Part shown: positions 1 through 10,730 of the stretch, piece by piece
Layout of the letters: every line of letters begins with the position of its first letter
Position numbering within the stretch: position 1 is the first letter of the stretch
Assembly: GCA_003116975.1 (NCBI GenBank)
Contig: BGKB01000007.1
Coordinates: 124,001 to 188,000, forward strand
Origin: Aurantiochytrium sp. KH105
Taxonomy: Eukaryota; Sar; Bigyra; Thraustochytrida; Thraustochytriidae
Direction of reading: 5' to 3'
DNA: 64,000 bases
The notes under the pieces: model-generated
Databases searched by the model: none
Seen by the model: only the letters and a program-made list of their open reading frames with translations
What the model was told of the DNA's origin: nothing
Position numbers and translations under genes: made by a program

Positions 1-212
1 GGTGGCTGATGCGCGGGAAAGAGTCGGTGATTAGAGCGAATGAAACACTCGCATGTTTGTATGCGCGCGCGAGCAAGTTATATTTCACCCAAACAGGACA
101 TCCCGTCATCTGTCATATAACGACCAAGATTGCCCTTCCTTTTTCATTATTCTATGTCAGCACATTATTTTAGTTCTGTCTGAGTCACTGTCTTCCCTCT
201 TCTTGCCGTGGC

Positions 213-2825
213 TCAAAGACATTTTGATTTTTTGTTCGCTTCCCTCGCGGGTGCAAACGAAGGTTCGAAACCAACGCGCCTCAGCGTCATCCAAAGATTG
301 AGCTTGGTGTAAAAGGATGACAATTTGGCCTTTTCCTCGGGCGTGCGGTCTTGAAAGGCTTTATTCACGAGGTCGTCGCCAAGGAAATGGCGAGCAAACT
401 TGCTTTTAAACTCCGAAGGAAGGTCCTTGTGACCAGCCGGATCCATGCCTGAAGCAATCGTAAAGGCGTTCAAATCTGTCCACTCGGACTTCGTGAAGCG
501 CTGCACATCAAGCTCGCGAGCAAGCGTGTGCAAATCCAGCCTGCCAAGTTTGAGGCCATGCTCAATGCCCGTGAGCGCATGACTCGCAATCGTGGCGACT
601 TGTCGTGGCTTTTTGCCGCCATTGAGAGCAATATTGACAAGCGTGTCTCCCTCCTGAAGGGCAAGACACGTGGCAAACCAGGCTTTACGCTCGTCCGCGC
701 TGGTCGCCAAACGCCATCGTTTCGGAGGCGAAAATGGGCCTTCAGGAAAGACCACGACCTCCTCGTCATCATCGTCCATGCCTGCAGATTGCGCTGTCCG
801 CTTCGCATCGAAGCCAAGACGAGCCGACGCTGCCTCGATTGCTTTTGCCAGATCTCCGATATTGGCTGAGCGCACGCCAGCACTTCGAAGCGCATCTACA
901 GAGGTTGGACGCGTGTAGGCAACCTTGCAAACAACGTAGTCTGGAATCACCGTTGCGGGTGGGGTTCCCGTGCGAACGGCCTCGAGTCTGCGCCACTCCT
1001 CAATGACTGCCTTCATGTCCTGCAGCCGTCGCACGGTGTCAAGTTTGCCCACCTCCTCGTAACGCTTCAACGTTCGCGTCCAGTGCAAAAAGGCGTCATA
1101 CACGGGGCCCTTGCCTGCATGAATTTGGTCCGTGGGAATGAGGTCCGGATTCAGACCAAGGGCTCGGATTTCGTCGTATCGCTTGTTGTGGGCCATGGCA
1201 TCTTCCTTTTCTAAGTCCAAAAGGAACATGCTTGGCGTCAAAAGAACCGGTTCCTGCGTTTGCAGTGCTGCCCTTCCTGCGGGCAGCAGCGAATACTTTA
1301 CAAACGTGTTGTTGAACCCGTTTTGAAGTTTCACCTTGCATTCCTCGGCGCCGACAAAGCCTTCGGCGGCGAGCATTTCGAGCAATTTGCGCAGCTTGGG
1401 CATGCTCCAACCCTTGACTGCGCCGGGCTCGATACGCTTCTGAATATGTGTCCAAGCCGAACCCGATGAATAAATCTTGCTCATCAGCAGACGTGCCGGC
1501 TCTGTGTAATCGCGCATGACTAGCTTCTTCGACGGCATCCGACACACATCGCACGTTCCGCATTCCGTACCCCACGACGGATCTTCCTCCTCAAAGGCCT
1601 TGAGCAGCTGATACCGTCTGCACTGAAGGCGTCGCGAAAAGTTGCGAAGCTTTTGTGTGCTCGCCTCAACAGCTTGTCTTTGCTCCGGAGACAGGCCACT
1701 GACGTAGAAATCGGAGCCGTAGTTGATAAAGTCTTGCTCCTGAAAATACAGCACGCATTGCGAGGGAAGACCATCGCGCCCGGCACGACCGATCTGCTGC
1801 ACATAGGCTTCCATGGTCTTGGGAGGCCCATAGTGGATTACTCTGCGTACATCGGGCTTGTCAATACCCATGCCGAAAGCAACGGTGGCCACAACAATGG
1901 AAATTTGGCCGGTAATAAAGAGTCCGTGCGCCTCGCTACGCTCTCCATCCGAAAGACCCGCGTGGTACCTGCGCACATGATCTGGCCCCAGCTCACTTCC
2001 CAGAGCGGCAGCCATTTCCTCGACAAGCTTGCGCGTCGCACAATATATGATCGATGGCCCAGGACGCTTGCGAAAGTCGGCAGCGATCTCATTGGCAGCA
2101 CGAGCCAAAGCGGGCCGACTCTTCACAGCAATTTCAAGGTTGGGACGGTCAAAGGATCCCTTGCACGTGAGCGGAGCGCGCAATTTGAGCTTTTCAACGA
2201 TGTCGGCACGGACGCGGGGCGAGGCCGTCGCGGTAAGAGCCATGATAGGTGTGTTCGGAAAGACTTCGCGGATTCTCCCGAGCTGGGCGTACTCTCTGCG
2301 GAAATCCGCGCCCCACTCACAAATGCAATGGGCTTCGTCAATCGCAAAAGCAAGCACACGCGTCTGTCGCTGGATCAGTTCGTCCATGAGTCCAAAGCTG
2401 AGGAGCTTTTCCGGGCTCACGTACACGAGCGCATACATACCCGCAACTGCCCGCGAGAGTACGTTGGGATCTGGCTGGGATGATCCGAGGAAGCACGCAA
2501 TATCTTCTTCGCCATCTTTACGGACAGTGGCGTTGAGCGCGCGGACCTGGTCTTGCATGAGCGAAATGAGAGGGCTCACCACGACAACAATGCCTTGAGC
2601 GCGCTGCGGCAGGCCGGCCTTGCTGCCATCGAAAGCGTGCAGCGCCGGCAGCTGGTAGCATAGACTTTTGCCGCCTCCCGTCGCCCAGAACACGGCCACA
2701 TCGCGTTGTTCTTGCACAAGAGCCTCCACGGCCTCCTTTTGTCCGCGTCGAAAGCCCTCGTGCCCGAACCTATCGAGAAGCGTCTGCGCCAGCGGAGGAG
2801 AAGGCGTCGCGGTCGCAGCACTCAT
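213..2825 (-). CDS. RecQ-family ATP-dependent DNA helicase
   Basis: 870 aa superfamily 2 helicase that would unwind DNA 3' to 5' in recombination and replication repair in the nucleus. Visible motifs are the Q-motif region (FRRGQKEAVEAL, about residues 25-36), Walker A ATGGGKS (48-54), the DEAH box in IDEAHCICEWG, the SAT-like TATAS, and motifs V and VI (VATVAFGMGIDKPDVR; QQIGRAGRDG). These are followed by the RecQ zinc-binding module with CRRYQLL and CGTCDVC. The last 350 or so residues are not assignable by eye; a winged-helix or HRDC function there is only possible. The frame is open upstream to 2867, but that codon is GTG. The ATG at 2825 opens a protein that starts at the expected distance from the helicase core. 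Divergent from the PF20 gene. Confidence 0.93.
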   Translation of the reverse strand: MSAATATPSPPLAQTLLDRFGHEGFRRGQKEAVEALVQEQRDVAVFWATGGGKSLCYQLPALHAFDGSKAGLPQRAQGIVVVVSPLISLMQDQVRALNATVRKDGEEDIACFLGSSQPDPNVLSRAVAGMYALVYVSPEKLLSFGLMDELIQRQTRVLAFAIDEAHCICEWGADFRREYAQLGRIREVFPNTPIMALTATASPRVRADIVEKLKLRAPLTCKGSFDRPNLEIAVKSRPALARAANEIAADFRKRPGPSIIYCATRKLVEEMAAALGSELGPDHVRRYHAGLSDGERSEAHGLFITGQISIVVATVAFGMGIDKPDVRRVIHYGPPKTMEAYVQQIGRAGRDGLPSQCVLYFQEQDFINYGSDFYVSGLSPEQRQAVEASTQKLRNFSRRLQCRRYQLLKAFEEEDPSWGTECGTCDVCRMPSKKLVMRDYTEPARLLMSKIYSSGSAWTHIQKRIEPGAVKGWSMPKLRKLLEMLAAEGFVGAEECKVKLQNGFNNTFVKYSLLPAGRAALQTQEPVLLTPSMFLLDLEKEDAMAHNKRYDEIRALGLNPDLIPTDQIHAGKGPVYDAFLHWTRTLKRYEEVGKLDTVRRLQDMKAVIEEWRRLEAVRTGTPPATVIPDYVVCKVAYTRPTSVDALRSAGVRSANIGDLAKAIEAASARLGFDAKRTAQSAGMDDDDEEVVVFPEGPFSPPKRWRLATSADERKAWFATCLALQEGDTLVNIALNGGKKPRQVATIASHALTGIEHGLKLGRLDLHTLARELDVQRFTKSEWTDLNAFTIASGMDPAGHKDLPSEFKSKFARHFLGDDLVNKAFQDRTPEEKAKLSSFYTKLNLWMTLRRVGFEPSFAPAREANKKSKCL

Positions 2826-3500
2826 GGTGCCCGCGGACGACGGTCGGGAAGAGAGTCGGGAACGCACGCCTGGTCGCTCGCTCGCTCGCTCGCAGCAACG
2901 TTCACGGACCTCCGTCGGTACGCACGCCTGCTCGTATCGCGCGAACCATGCGCGGAGGCAGACTCTTTCGCGATCTGCGATCTGCGCCAGCGGTCGAGAC
3001 CTCGATGAAGGGCTGGCTCATCGACGGAAGGAACCACTGAACAATGGAGGCTTGAGATCGCTTGCGACAAGAGGCCGACCCCGGGCAATATGGTTAGAAG
3101 AGGATATTACGGCTAAGCCGTTCTATACTCGGACTGAGAAACGCAGAATTCTTATTTTGCGCAACTCAAAAGAATCGCGAGCTTGCGTTGCGCAGCTGTC
3201 AACGGACACATGCATGGTTGACGGACGACCCAAAACGAGGAAGGAGGAGAAGCAATCAACCTCTAGTCTAGTCTAGTCTAGCCTTGGGTTGGTCGAGGCA
3301 GGCAGGCGGGCGTGTGAGCGGGCGAATAAACGGGTGAGAGCAGGTGGTTTGGTAGGCGGGGTTGGCGGGTGGGTATCTGGAGGCGAGCAAGGACAAAAAC
3401 TCTCCGTCGATTGCTCGGTTGATTGCCTTGCTTGGTCGGTCGGCGAAGCTGGCCGTGACGCGTTAGAGCGAGCGCCAAACTCGCGACCAAAACCAGAGAA
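2826..3500. other. Divergent intergenic region, RecQ / SPAG16
   Basis: 675 bp between two divergent starts and so probably a shared promoter region. It holds a short (CTCG)n run near 2876-2892 and a CTAGT tandem run near 3262-3282. I see no gene in it. Confidence 0.5.
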
Positions 3501-5417
3501 ATGGAGGCGAAACTTTCAGACAGCTCAAGCCCGAGCGCAGAGACCGTCAAGGTGGTGCGCTACGAGTACATCTCCGATGACGAGGATGACAATGAGGACA
3601 TGGAGGACCTCTCGCGGTACGAGCAGGTGCCCGAGACGGACGATGAAGACGAGGACGATGACCTCGAGCTCGAGGCCGAGGAGACCCTTGCATCACTTGA
3701 ACGTACCGTCCAGCGAAGGACGCGCAAGCTCGAAGGCGAAAGCAAAATCGCAGAGGAGGACCGACGGGCAGAGCCGCACAAAAGTGCACGAAAGCAGCAG
3801 GACGCTCCCAAAGACGAGGAAAGCTCACGCGCGCAGACCGTGGTTCGACCTGCCGTCGTTGACGATTTCTTCCGTAGCTTTCTCATCAAGGTAGGGCTGG
3901 AGCGCACCCTTGACGCTTTCAACACGGAGATGTACGAACTCCAAGCAAAAGGAAAGCTGAACGAAGAGCTGGTAGGTGCCGTGCCAGACATTTATCTGCG
4001 CAACGAAAAGCTCGATGGACAGGTCAAAGATCTGCGCGATCAGCTTGCCAGGACGAAGCAGGTCGCAGACAAGGCACAATCGACGTGGGACAAGTTCCGC
4101 AAAGAGCGTGACTTCCACAAGCTCAATCACAAGCGCGTCGTGCAAGAAAAGAACCGCATGATTCAGGAAATCAAGCGGCTCAAGAAACACTATCAGACAT
4201 ACGAACCAACAATTCAGCAGCTGCGTCACAAGTACGAGGCCGCAATGAAGGAGAAAATGCTCATGAAAATCGAGCGCGACAAGTATCGCGCTCGTAATAG
4301 CACGCTCGAGCTGCAGTTGCAGACCATCGAGGACGGCGAGGCAGCTGGGCCCTCGAGGTCTGCGATCGAGACGTCACACAAGGGTCCGTCGGGATCATAC
4401 ATGGCCTCCACAGAGGCGTCACGCGCAAGCCAGGTGCCCTCGAAATCGCCGAAGCGCAAGGTTGATAATGGCTTCCCTTCTGTCGACCCGATCAATCCGT
4501 TTTTGGACACGAGCTATGACAAGCCAGCCGTCAAAAACATGCAGGCAATCAAGACCTTTGAGGGCCATCTGAACGCCGTTTCAGCCCTTGCATACCACCC
4601 GACGAAACAAGTGGTTGCTACGGCTTCCGATGATCAGACGTGGAAGTTGTGGAGTGTTCCGAACGGCGATCTGATCATGAGCGGCGAGGGCCATCTCGAC
4701 TGGGTTGCAGGCATCGACTTCAATCCTGCTGGAACGCATCTTCTCAGCGCGAGCGGGGACGGCACAGTCAAGCTTTGGGACTTTGAGCGTGCCGCATGCG
4801 CCGCCACCCTGTCAGACCACGCACAGCCCGTCTGGGGTGTCTCGTGGCATTACTCTGGCCAGTTCTTTGCCTCGTGCTCGATGGATCACACGGCGCGGCT
4901 CTGGGATCTTGAGACACTCAAGGTACAGCAGACGTTTCGCGACCATGTCGATTCGGTCAATGCAGTGACGTTTCAGCCTTACTCGAGCAATCTTTGCACG
5001 GCATCGGGTGACAAGACCGTCTCCATGTGGGACTCTCGGTCCGGTCTCTGTGTACGGACCTTTTTTGGCCACAACAATGCCTGCAACGCTCTTGCCGTCA
5101 ACCTGCAGGGCGATACAATCGCATCTTGCGATGCCGATGGAATTGTTCGTGTCTGGGACGTGCGCATGGTCAAGGAGCTCACCTCGTTCGAGAGTGGAGC
5201 ACACGCGCTCAACGACGTTGCTTTCCATTGCAGTGGGAAGGTCATTGCTGCAGCGTCGGACGACGGCACTGTGCGTATGTTTGACCTTGACTCAAACGAA
5301 ATGGTTTCCGAACTCAAGGCACACGAAGATGCCGTGCAGGCCGTTGTCTTTGATCCTCAATCTCGCTATTTTATCTCCGCGGCCTCGGACAAAACCTTCC
5401 GTGTCTTTAACATCTAA
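3501..5417 (+). CDS. SPAG16: SPAG16/PF20-like axonemal coiled-coil WD40 protein
   Basis: 638 aa. PF20/SPAG16 is a WD-repeat protein of the axonemal central apparatus, needed for flagellar beating. The sequence shows an acidic disordered N-terminus (about 1-110), then a conserved helical start (VDDFFRSFLIKVGLERTLDAF, split about 115-135) leading into a long coiled coil (about 140-270). After a Ser-rich linker come seven WD40 blades (about 345-638) with recurring GH...WD-type units, for example DKTVSMWDSRSG and DGTVRLW-like ends. This order (LisH-like/coiled coil then seven WD repeats) fits SPAG16 rather than the autophagy protein ATG16, which is the main alternative. The ATG at 3501 is the first in frame. 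It implies the organism makes a motile flagellum at some stage. Confidence 0.85.
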   Translation: MEAKLSDSSSPSAETVKVVRYEYISDDEDDNEDMEDLSRYEQVPETDDEDEDDDLELEAEETLASLERTVQRRTRKLEGESKIAEEDRRAEPHKSARKQQDAPKDEESSRAQTVVRPAVVDDFFRSFLIKVGLERTLDAFNTEMYELQAKGKLNEELVGAVPDIYLRNEKLDGQVKDLRDQLARTKQVADKAQSTWDKFRKERDFHKLNHKRVVQEKNRMIQEIKRLKKHYQTYEPTIQQLRHKYEAAMKEKMLMKIERDKYRARNSTLELQLQTIEDGEAAGPSRSAIETSHKGPSGSYMASTEASRASQVPSKSPKRKVDNGFPSVDPINPFLDTSYDKPAVKNMQAIKTFEGHLNAVSALAYHPTKQVVATASDDQTWKLWSVPNGDLIMSGEGHLDWVAGIDFNPAGTHLLSASGDGTVKLWDFERAACAATLSDHAQPVWGVSWHYSGQFFASCSMDHTARLWDLETLKVQQTFRDHVDSVNAVTFQPYSSNLCTASGDKTVSMWDSRSGLCVRTFFGHNNACNALAVNLQGDTIASCDADGIVRVWDVRMVKELTSFESGAHALNDVAFHCSGKVIAAASDDGTVRMFDLDSNEMVSELKAHEDAVQAVVFDPQSRYFISAASDKTFRVFNI

Positions 5418-6351
5418 AACACGTACTCTTTTTCGTGCCGTTTGTAGTAATTGTACCACCACCAGTACCACCACCAGCACCGACAAAATCACGCTTTAAT
5501 GTGGAAGAGTTACTTAGTAAGTTGCTTTCATGTCTTGGATTTTAGTTCGTTCAATCGGCCGTTGGCCGGTTGGTCGGTCGACCAGGTGCAGCCAACCAGG
5601 TGCAAGCATCCAGCCAGCTGGCCTAGCCAGTCCAGCCCAGCCAACCAAATCCGCGATCCAGCGGCATCAGGCATGGCTGACGCAAGTGCCATCTATGCCT
5701 CGATGCGCGAAGCCGTTGCCGGGCTACGTCGTCCGTTCGTTTGTCCCTTCGACCACGTTCGGACTGCCACTCCGTATCGGGCGGACAGATCGATCAGACA
5801 GCCAGATAGAACGCGTGAGCTCAGGCTATCCTCGTCGCACCTCCGTTGACTCTCAGCTGCAGACTGTGCCCGCACCGGTGATCTCCAACTTTCTGGGGTG
5901 TCGGTTTGCCTCAGAATTGCGCGTTTGCAGTTCGCAAAAGGCGGACAGCCCGGGCCTGCCTGCAGCGGCCGCGGCGCTCGCTTCCGCTCTTTTCTGTTCT
6001 GCGCGCTTTCCGGCGACGAGGTATCCGACAATCCGATGCGTCGGATGTCGCGGAGACCGTTGCCGTCGCTGCAGCGGCGTCAGTGAGGAGTCTGGTTGGA
6101 AGGATGGAAGCCGGCTGGTCACCGTTCCCAAGAAGGGGTGGGACGCGCGTCCCACTTCTGGCTCAGGCCCACCCTCCCCACCAACTGCCAGGGCTGCAGG
6201 TGGATTGAATGTAGGCGTCGGGGGAGGAGGCGGCACAGCGCGCCTGGAGACTTTTGCTTTGTGGTTGCTCTACTTTGCTCATTAGGCGACCGGATGAACC
6301 CTTGTGCATCGGCTCGTCTGGAAACAAACTGAAGGAAAATGTGCGCAGATC
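5418..6351. other. Intergenic region before the sulfotransferase array
   Basis: About 930 bp with no convincing gene. Several frames are open but have no recognisable protein features and begin at non-ATG codons. It must contain the PF20 3' end and the ST1 promoter. Confidence 0.5.
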
Positions 6352-8004
6352 ATGGAGCGGACTCTGGCAGACCCGCTTCGTCTCGACAGGCTTAACCAGA
6401 CCGCGAGGGCGAACGCCTCCAATCAGTTCGATTGGCCGACTGGAATCGATTTGTGCTTGCTACGTGGAGACTGCCCAGGTGGCAGACAACCTGCATCAGC
6501 TCGGAAGATGCCACTTGGGAAGAACCCGCCGCGAGCAAGGCAGAGCGACTTGACGGGATGGGTGCGCTTTGTGACGTCTACGCTTGTTCTGAGCGTTTTG
6601 ATGGCAAGCGGGATGATGTTCTCGCAACACTTGGCTAAACTCGAGTCGGTCACGCTTCTGGCGCCTGGGCAGCCAACAATACAGAGGGACAAACCGCATC
6701 CCGAAAAACACAGTATCAACGTTCAATCCGATGGCAGTCTTGTCTTTGACGATTTCCACAATAGCAATCAAATTGATATTAGCAGCACCGACGCGGAAGA
6801 AATGCGTATTCCGGAAAGTGCGCTCTGGCAGCCAGCTGACCCAAGCGTTGCACAAATGTCAAAGTCGAGCTCATCAAGCAAATCTGCACGCAAGAAAAGG
6901 CGAAAAGAAAAGAAACCCTTGTTCAGCAAAGTCGGAGTATACGGGCGAGGTTTCACGACAGTGTTTCTTCACATCCATAAGGGCGGCGGCACTACACTGT
7001 GCTATCTCGCTCGGAAGAGAGAGAAAGCCCTTTTCGATGCAAATTGCAACCTCAACAACCGTCCGGATCGCCTGACTTTGGCGGCCGGATCGGCGGAGGA
7101 CTTCTCTGCAGTTGTAGACAAGTTTCGAGATGAGGGAAACAGAACCTTTCTTGCGAGTGAATGGTTTCTTCCTGCGCAGCTTCCCAAGCGTCAAGATATC
7201 AAGTACATTACAATGCTTCGGAATCCGCTCGCGCGGATGGAGTCACACTTCCACATGGCTTTTGAGCAGGCCGCTCGCGCCCTCAAGAGCTCTCCCAAAA
7301 AGAATTGCCGATACGTCGAGTTCCTCCCTTCCTGGCAGACAATTCGACTTATAGACGAGGACATGGAAGTGGCAAGTTCGACGCGCGAGCTGTTCGCGCT
7401 TAATACGCCGGACAACTGGCAGACGCGGGCAGTGTGCGGGCCAGCGTGCGCTCAAGTGCCTTTTGGTAAGCTCACGGAAGAGCACTTCCAAATCGCAAAG
7501 GACCGCCTTGAAAACGATTTTGCCATTGTTGGTATTATCGAGCATTTTCAAGAGACAATTACCATGTTCCATGGCCTCTTGCAATGGGATGGTGAGGTCA
7601 GCGATATTTTCTCGGAGCACCATGGCACGCATCATGGAGGCAATACGGTCTTGAAGCGTCTCGAACTCGAGGCAGCTGGCAATCCACGACTGCAGAACTT
7701 TGCCAAGTGGTGGCACGCTGTGAACCAATTTGACATTCGGCTTTACAATATTGGTCGCGAGTTATTTCGTAAACAAGCCACAGCAGAGGGACTTCAGGTT
7801 GAGATGGGGCTCGAGGTTTCCCTGGACTTTGTCGCCCCACAAGGCGAAGTTACCCCTGCTGCGGCCTTGCGCTCCATGCTCGAGGCCGATGTGAATACAA
7901 GGAAATGCACGACACAGTGCTGTTCTCGGGATTGCGCTCCGATCGGAAAATTCTGGCGTTCTACAGCGATCGACTTGGGAATGGCTCCGCGACAGAAATG
8001 TTGA
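6352..8004 (+). CDS. ST1: type II membrane sulfotransferase, subtype A
   Basis: 550 aa, predicted Golgi-lumen sulfotransferase using PAPS, most like the carbohydrate (heparan 2-O/6-O type, Sulfotransfer_2) family. There is one signal-anchor helix after a basic N-terminus (about residues 65-90, VRFVTSTLVLSVLMASGMMF). A Ser/Lys-rich stem follows, then the 5'-phosphosulfate loop FLHIHKGGGTTLC (about 204-216) and the 3'-phosphate motif MLRNPLARMESHF (about 288-300). Blocks shared with the other five paralogues follow: TPDNWQTRAVCGPAC, HHGTHHGG, FAKWWHAVNQFDIRLYN. The C-terminus has the conserved cysteine block CTTQCC...CAPIG..W. The frame opens at a GTG at 6304; the ATG at 6352 is preferred. The acceptor glycan cannot be told from sequence. 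Confidence 0.85.
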   Translation: MERTLADPLRLDRLNQTARANASNQFDWPTGIDLCLLRGDCPGGRQPASARKMPLGKNPPRARQSDLTGWVRFVTSTLVLSVLMASGMMFSQHLAKLESVTLLAPGQPTIQRDKPHPEKHSINVQSDGSLVFDDFHNSNQIDISSTDAEEMRIPESALWQPADPSVAQMSKSSSSSKSARKKRRKEKKPLFSKVGVYGRGFTTVFLHIHKGGGTTLCYLARKREKALFDANCNLNNRPDRLTLAAGSAEDFSAVVDKFRDEGNRTFLASEWFLPAQLPKRQDIKYITMLRNPLARMESHFHMAFEQAARALKSSPKKNCRYVEFLPSWQTIRLIDEDMEVASSTRELFALNTPDNWQTRAVCGPACAQVPFGKLTEEHFQIAKDRLENDFAIVGIIEHFQETITMFHGLLQWDGEVSDIFSEHHGTHHGGNTVLKRLELEAAGNPRLQNFAKWWHAVNQFDIRLYNIGRELFRKQATAEGLQVEMGLEVSLDFVAPQGEVTPAAALRSMLEADVNTRKCTTQCCSRDCAPIGKFWRSTAIDLGMAPRQKC

Positions 8005-8800
8005 CGAAAATTATGAATGTATAGATTATGTTGAACGAGATGGATTGTTGTTGCGTTCTTCTTTGCAGAGTACCTTGAGCGCCTCTCGCGCGATTCTGAC
8101 GCCGCGACCAGGCACGAGGTCACGAAGAATGAGGCGGCAAGTGGTAGCAAAGTGGGGAGGCAACGAGGCGATGCCGCGTGCACCTATGGGACACGTTCAG
8201 TGTGTCTCGACTTTCTTTTCGAGGGTCACTTTTTGAGTCTTCTGCTTGCCAGGCTGATTGATTGACCATCCCAGCGCCGCGCAGCGTTGTTTGCCAACCA
8301 GACGGATCAATCAGTAAACAATCGCTGGCAGGCTCTCTATGAGCAATCGAGCGAGCCAAGACAGACCGACAGAAATACTCGGACAGACAGACACATGGGT
8401 GTGTCAGTATACAACGGTTCCACCAAGAATCTTGGCCGAAATTCTTTCCGGCTCGTCAAGGCTAGTTTTGACCGACCTGAGGGGTTCAAAGTATAACCAT
8501 CAACGTTCTGAGTCGCGGCCCAAGCGAGGCTAGGGACAAGAGGGGGAAGGCGAAAGGGTAGGGTCAGCTTGGCCTTGACCTAGACTAGGAAGCGAGCGCA
8601 TGTCCGGCTAGGTTGCACAGATTATGGGTAAGACAGCTGATCGGCTACACAATGGTCTCTCGGGCAGGCCATTTCGTTCCCCATCGTAGATGATACCAGA
8701 TCCTGGTTGCCAGACACGCAAAGGGGAACTTGGCTGGAGAACGAATGCAACAAGGCACCCGCAAGGTTCCTGGTTTCTGTTCCTCTTGAACAGCTCCACG
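8005..8800. other. Intergenic region ST1-ST2
   Basis: No gene seen. Short CAGACAGA-type runs occur near 8360-8395. An in-frame ATG for ST2 exists at 8690, so the 5' boundary of the next gene is not certain. Confidence 0.45.
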
Positions 8801-10267
8801 ATGTCACCCGTCATGAAGACAAGGTCGAGCAAGCGAACCGGCGTCTTCGTCGCAGTTTGTGCAATCCTGATGCTGGCTTTGATTACGTTTTTCTGGAGTA
8901 TTGAACCTTCGAACTTGAGATCGAGACCTCTCAAAGGACACATTTTATTCGTTGATCGCGTTGTTGACGGCAACGGGGTCGCTGATGTATACTACGGGGA
9001 AAGTGGTGATCTTGATGCGACGAATGCAGAGCTAATATCCGTCAAAGATACGCTCAGAGGCAGCGACATAGTTGAAGATATCGACATATCGATCGACTCA
9101 ATCCCAACAGAAAGCTTGAAGGAGCAGGATTCCAGCGTCGAACATCGTAGTGAGGATGAGGTTGGCCCTCGGCACCGCGGCAAGCTCGCCGTCTTTCTTC
9201 ATGTTCACAAAGCAGGCGGATCCACGATGTGCTTCGTTGCTAGGTTCAACGGAGAGTCATCATTTGGAGGTAATTGCAATATTAATGGGCTACGTTCGCG
9301 AACGGAGCTCTCCAAGGGCAAAGTTGAGCGCGTCGATTCGGTTCTAAACATGTTGAAGCGCCGTCGTTTGACGTTTGTGGCAAATGAGTGGATGCTGTCG
9401 GAAACACTTCCATCACGAGATGATGTCACGTACCTGACAATGCTCCGCAATCCACTTGCTCGGACGGAATCGCACTATGCGATGGCAATGACGCAGACCA
9501 TGACGCATCTTCGCAATCATGGCACTGTTTGGCGCTGCAAACTCGCCGAAGGCGTCCCCTCGAGTCGCGAGCTGGCACAGCACGACGATGATCTTAATAT
9601 TGCCTCAAGATCCCGTATCTACTTTGCGCAGACAACGCCGGACAATTGGCAGACGCGGGCAATCTGTGGTCCACCGTGCGCCCAGATCCCCTATGGGCAG
9701 TTGACCGAGGAGCATCTCGCGATTGCCAAGACGCGGTTAACGACCATTTTTGAAGTGGTTGGAATCCTCGAGCACTTTCATGAGACCATGTCTTTGATGC
9801 ATGACCATTTGCTTTGGAAAAAGGATGCTTCCAAAGTTTTTGAAAAGCACAAGGGCACACATCATGGAGGACTAACGGTATTGCAGCGAGTAGAGCAAGC
9901 GTCGGCGAGCCAGCCGCATTTACTCGAGTTCGCCAAGTGGTTTCATGCCACCAACCAGTTTGACATTGAGCTCTACAATTTCGGTCGCACCCTCTTTAAG
10001 ATTCAAGCGCAAGCACGCGGGATCAGTGTTGATCTTGGTCCCGACGTTGACCTAGACTTTGTATCTCCGAACCAGCGCCTCACCACGTCTGCAGAGCTGA
10101 AGGTCATGCTCGCGGACTATGTACGCGAGAAAGGCTGCCATACTCAGTGCTGTGAGGATCGCTGCGGCCCTATTGGCCAATATTGGTATCGTAGTGCTGA
10201 GACGTTTGACATGGTACCCCCTCGCAAGCGATGCAGCCCGCACGAGGCGCAAACAATCCATAACTGA
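8801..10267 (+). CDS. ST2: type II membrane sulfotransferase, subtype B
   Basis: 488 aa from the ATG at 8801; an upstream in-frame ATG at 8690 would give 525 aa. The shorter form is preferred because it gives a short basic cytosolic tail (MSPVMKTRSSKRT) directly before the signal anchor (VFVAVCAILMLALITFFW), as in its paralogues. PAPS-binding loops are FLHVHKAGGSTMC and MLRNPLARTESHYAMAM. Subtype B hallmarks are HVHKAGG, ESHYAMAM and FAKWFHATNQFDIELYN. The C-terminal cysteine block CHTQCC...CGPIG.YW is present. The stem region is acidic. Same strand as its neighbours; a tandem paralogue with intact motifs and no breaks. Confidence 0.85.
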   Translation: MSPVMKTRSSKRTGVFVAVCAILMLALITFFWSIEPSNLRSRPLKGHILFVDRVVDGNGVADVYYGESGDLDATNAELISVKDTLRGSDIVEDIDISIDSIPTESLKEQDSSVEHRSEDEVGPRHRGKLAVFLHVHKAGGSTMCFVARFNGESSFGGNCNINGLRSRTELSKGKVERVDSVLNMLKRRRLTFVANEWMLSETLPSRDDVTYLTMLRNPLARTESHYAMAMTQTMTHLRNHGTVWRCKLAEGVPSSRELAQHDDDLNIASRSRIYFAQTTPDNWQTRAICGPPCAQIPYGQLTEEHLAIAKTRLTTIFEVVGILEHFHETMSLMHDHLLWKKDASKVFEKHKGTHHGGLTVLQRVEQASASQPHLLEFAKWFHATNQFDIELYNFGRTLFKIQAQARGISVDLGPDVDLDFVSPNQRLTTSAELKVMLADYVREKGCHTQCCEDRCGPIGQYWYRSAETFDMVPPRKRCSPHEAQTIHN

Positions 10268-10730
10268 GTCCAGCATAGCCCAAGCTAGCGCACGCTTGGC
10301 TCAAGCTAGCGCAAGCTTGCTCAAGCTAGCTGCTTTGTAACTAAATTGATCTGTCTCTTTCTTTTCCGTGCAGAACGCAACTTGAAGATCTCTCCCTTTT
10401 CGTCCATTTACCAATACCTGCTTGCGCAACAGCAAGCAAGCAAGCAAGGCTTGCTAGCGTGCTTGGATCCGCCCCCCGCTCATTGGCAGCCAACCAATGC
10501 AGCATTTGCACGCCGCCACCGGGAGCCGCAAATGGCGGACAATCCAGCGGGCTGTGGGACCCTCCCTCCCCGAACACACGGCAGTTGCTGGGTGGGCGCG
10601 TCAAAGGGGGGGGGCTACGAACTTGGTGAAAAGACAGGACAAACCTAGATGTAGTAGCCGCGGACGCAGCCGCAAGCGTAGCAAAAGAAAAGCAGCAGCA
10701 GCAGCAGCAGCAGCAAATACGCAACTGCGA
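10268..10730. other. Intergenic region ST2-ST3 with short direct repeats
   Basis: It contains about 2.5 copies of a 20-21 bp unit built on CAAGCTAGCGCA (10280-10330), and an (AGC)n run at about 10691-10716 just before the chosen ST3 start. The frame is open from an ATG at 10497, but that extension would encode a poly-Ala stretch from the AGC repeat and has no paralogue support. Confidence 0.5.

Noticed and set aside
255-285. GGTTCGAAACC, resembling a tRNA B box
   Set aside because: It lies inside the RecQ coding sequence and no cloverleaf can be formed around it.
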